In this document: in pieces, positions 5,410 to 5,615 of the stretch
Layout: each line of letters begins with the position of its first letter
How positions within the stretch are numbered: position 1 is the first letter of the stretch
Source: Treponema sp.
GTDB taxonomy: Bacteria; Spirochaetota; Spirochaetia; Treponematales; Breznakiellaceae
Assembly: GCA_031270205.1 (NCBI GenBank)
Contig: JAISYA010000122.1
Span: forward strand, 1-5,615
Reading direction: 5' to 3'
DNA: 5,615 bases
Notes under the pieces: model-generated
Databases searched by the model: none
What the model was told of the DNA's origin: nothing
The model's input: only the letters and a program-made list of their open reading frames with translations
Made by a program: the position numbers and the translations under genes

Positions 5410-5615
5410 TGGTTTAATACCCCAAGGCAAGCTGCGCTTGCCAGGCTTGCCCTGCGGAGGCTCATCCCGCGCTATGGCTGGGGCGGATCCTCCGCAAGGG
5501 CTGTTTATGACCATGAACAGCGGAAAACCGCGACCTCACGAACTCTTACTTCGCTGTTTTTTGCCTGTTCGTGGCGGCAAGGCGCAGAGGCTCGTTCGAG
5601 AGGAACACTACCCCC
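5375..5615 (+). other. Doubtful ORF running off the right edge
   Basis: From ATG at 5375 the frame is open to the window end (80 codons), starting MLTNSDEFIQKSGLIPQGKL. No Shine-Dalgarno precedes it, the composition is Gly/Pro/Arg-rich without family motifs, and it is laid over the stem-loop array, which better explains the sequence. It is probably a non-coding frame kept open by base composition. Confidence 0.12.
5426..5531. repeat. Tandem stem-loop array, probable intergenic repeat element
   Basis: Four hairpins follow each other with almost no gap. GGCAAGC/GCTTGCC (5426-5432, 5436-5442) comes first. A long stem GCCCTGCGGAGG (5449-5460) with CCTCCGCA-A-GGGC (5489-5501) has 12 pairs and one bulge, and can extend inward by ATCC/GGAT. 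CTGTTTAT/ATGAACAG (5501-5508, 5513-5520) has a GACC loop. GCGG/CCGC (5520-5523, 5528-5531) has an AAAA loop. Further inverted repeats continue to about 5600 (CACGAAC/GTTCGTG at 5537/5567 and CTCGTTCGAG at 5591). Such density suggests a dispersed palindromic element or a structured RNA rather than ordinary spacer. Confidence 0.5.

Noticed and set aside
5426..5600. CRISPR-like or direct-repeat array
   Set aside because: The repeats are inverted and differ from each other; there is no regular repeat-spacer pattern.

Overview
The window looks like chromosomal DNA of a GC-rich bacterium, most plausibly a treponeme-like spirochaete. That is an inference from the overall style: a membrane-anchored TPR protein, a LysM membrane protein and a large Slt-type transglycosylase, GTG/TTG-tolerant starts, and structured intergenic DNA. 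No rRNA or marker gene fixes the taxon. No tRNA, rRNA, CRISPR array, insertion sequence or integrase was found.

Layout: (1) 2-217 (+) is the 3' end of an RlmN/Cfr-family 23S rRNA methyltransferase gene, strikingly AT-rich compared with everything after it. (2) 218-477 is a GC-rich spacer with small hairpins and only weak short ORFs. (3) 478-1860 (-) encodes an N-terminally anchored protein with about seven TPRs and a C-terminal domain resembling an Mrr-type nuclease fold without its catalytic motif. (4) 1861-2016 is a divergent regulatory region holding a consensus -35 hexamer and two adjacent perfect 12-bp palindromes. (5) 2017-2973 (+) encodes a domain resembling the HSP70/DnaK substrate-binding beta domain, then one membrane helix, a Pro/Ala-rich linker and a C-terminal LysM domain. 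(6) 2974-3155 is a spacer with three successive hairpins. (7) 3156-5279 (+) encodes an Slt70-like lytic transglycosylase. (8) 5280-5615 has no convincing gene. It holds an 84-bp unit bounded by 9-bp inverted repeats and then a run of stem-loops that looks like an intergenic repeat element.

How the genes may work together: the LysM protein (wall binding) and the Slt protein (wall cleavage) together carry the module set that some enzymes such as MltD carry in one chain, so a cell-wall remodelling role is likely. The divergent TPR protein is probably a scaffold sharing the same control region. The most unusual item is the LysM protein, because it joins a chaperone-like peptide-binding fold without any ATPase domain to a wall-binding module across a membrane.
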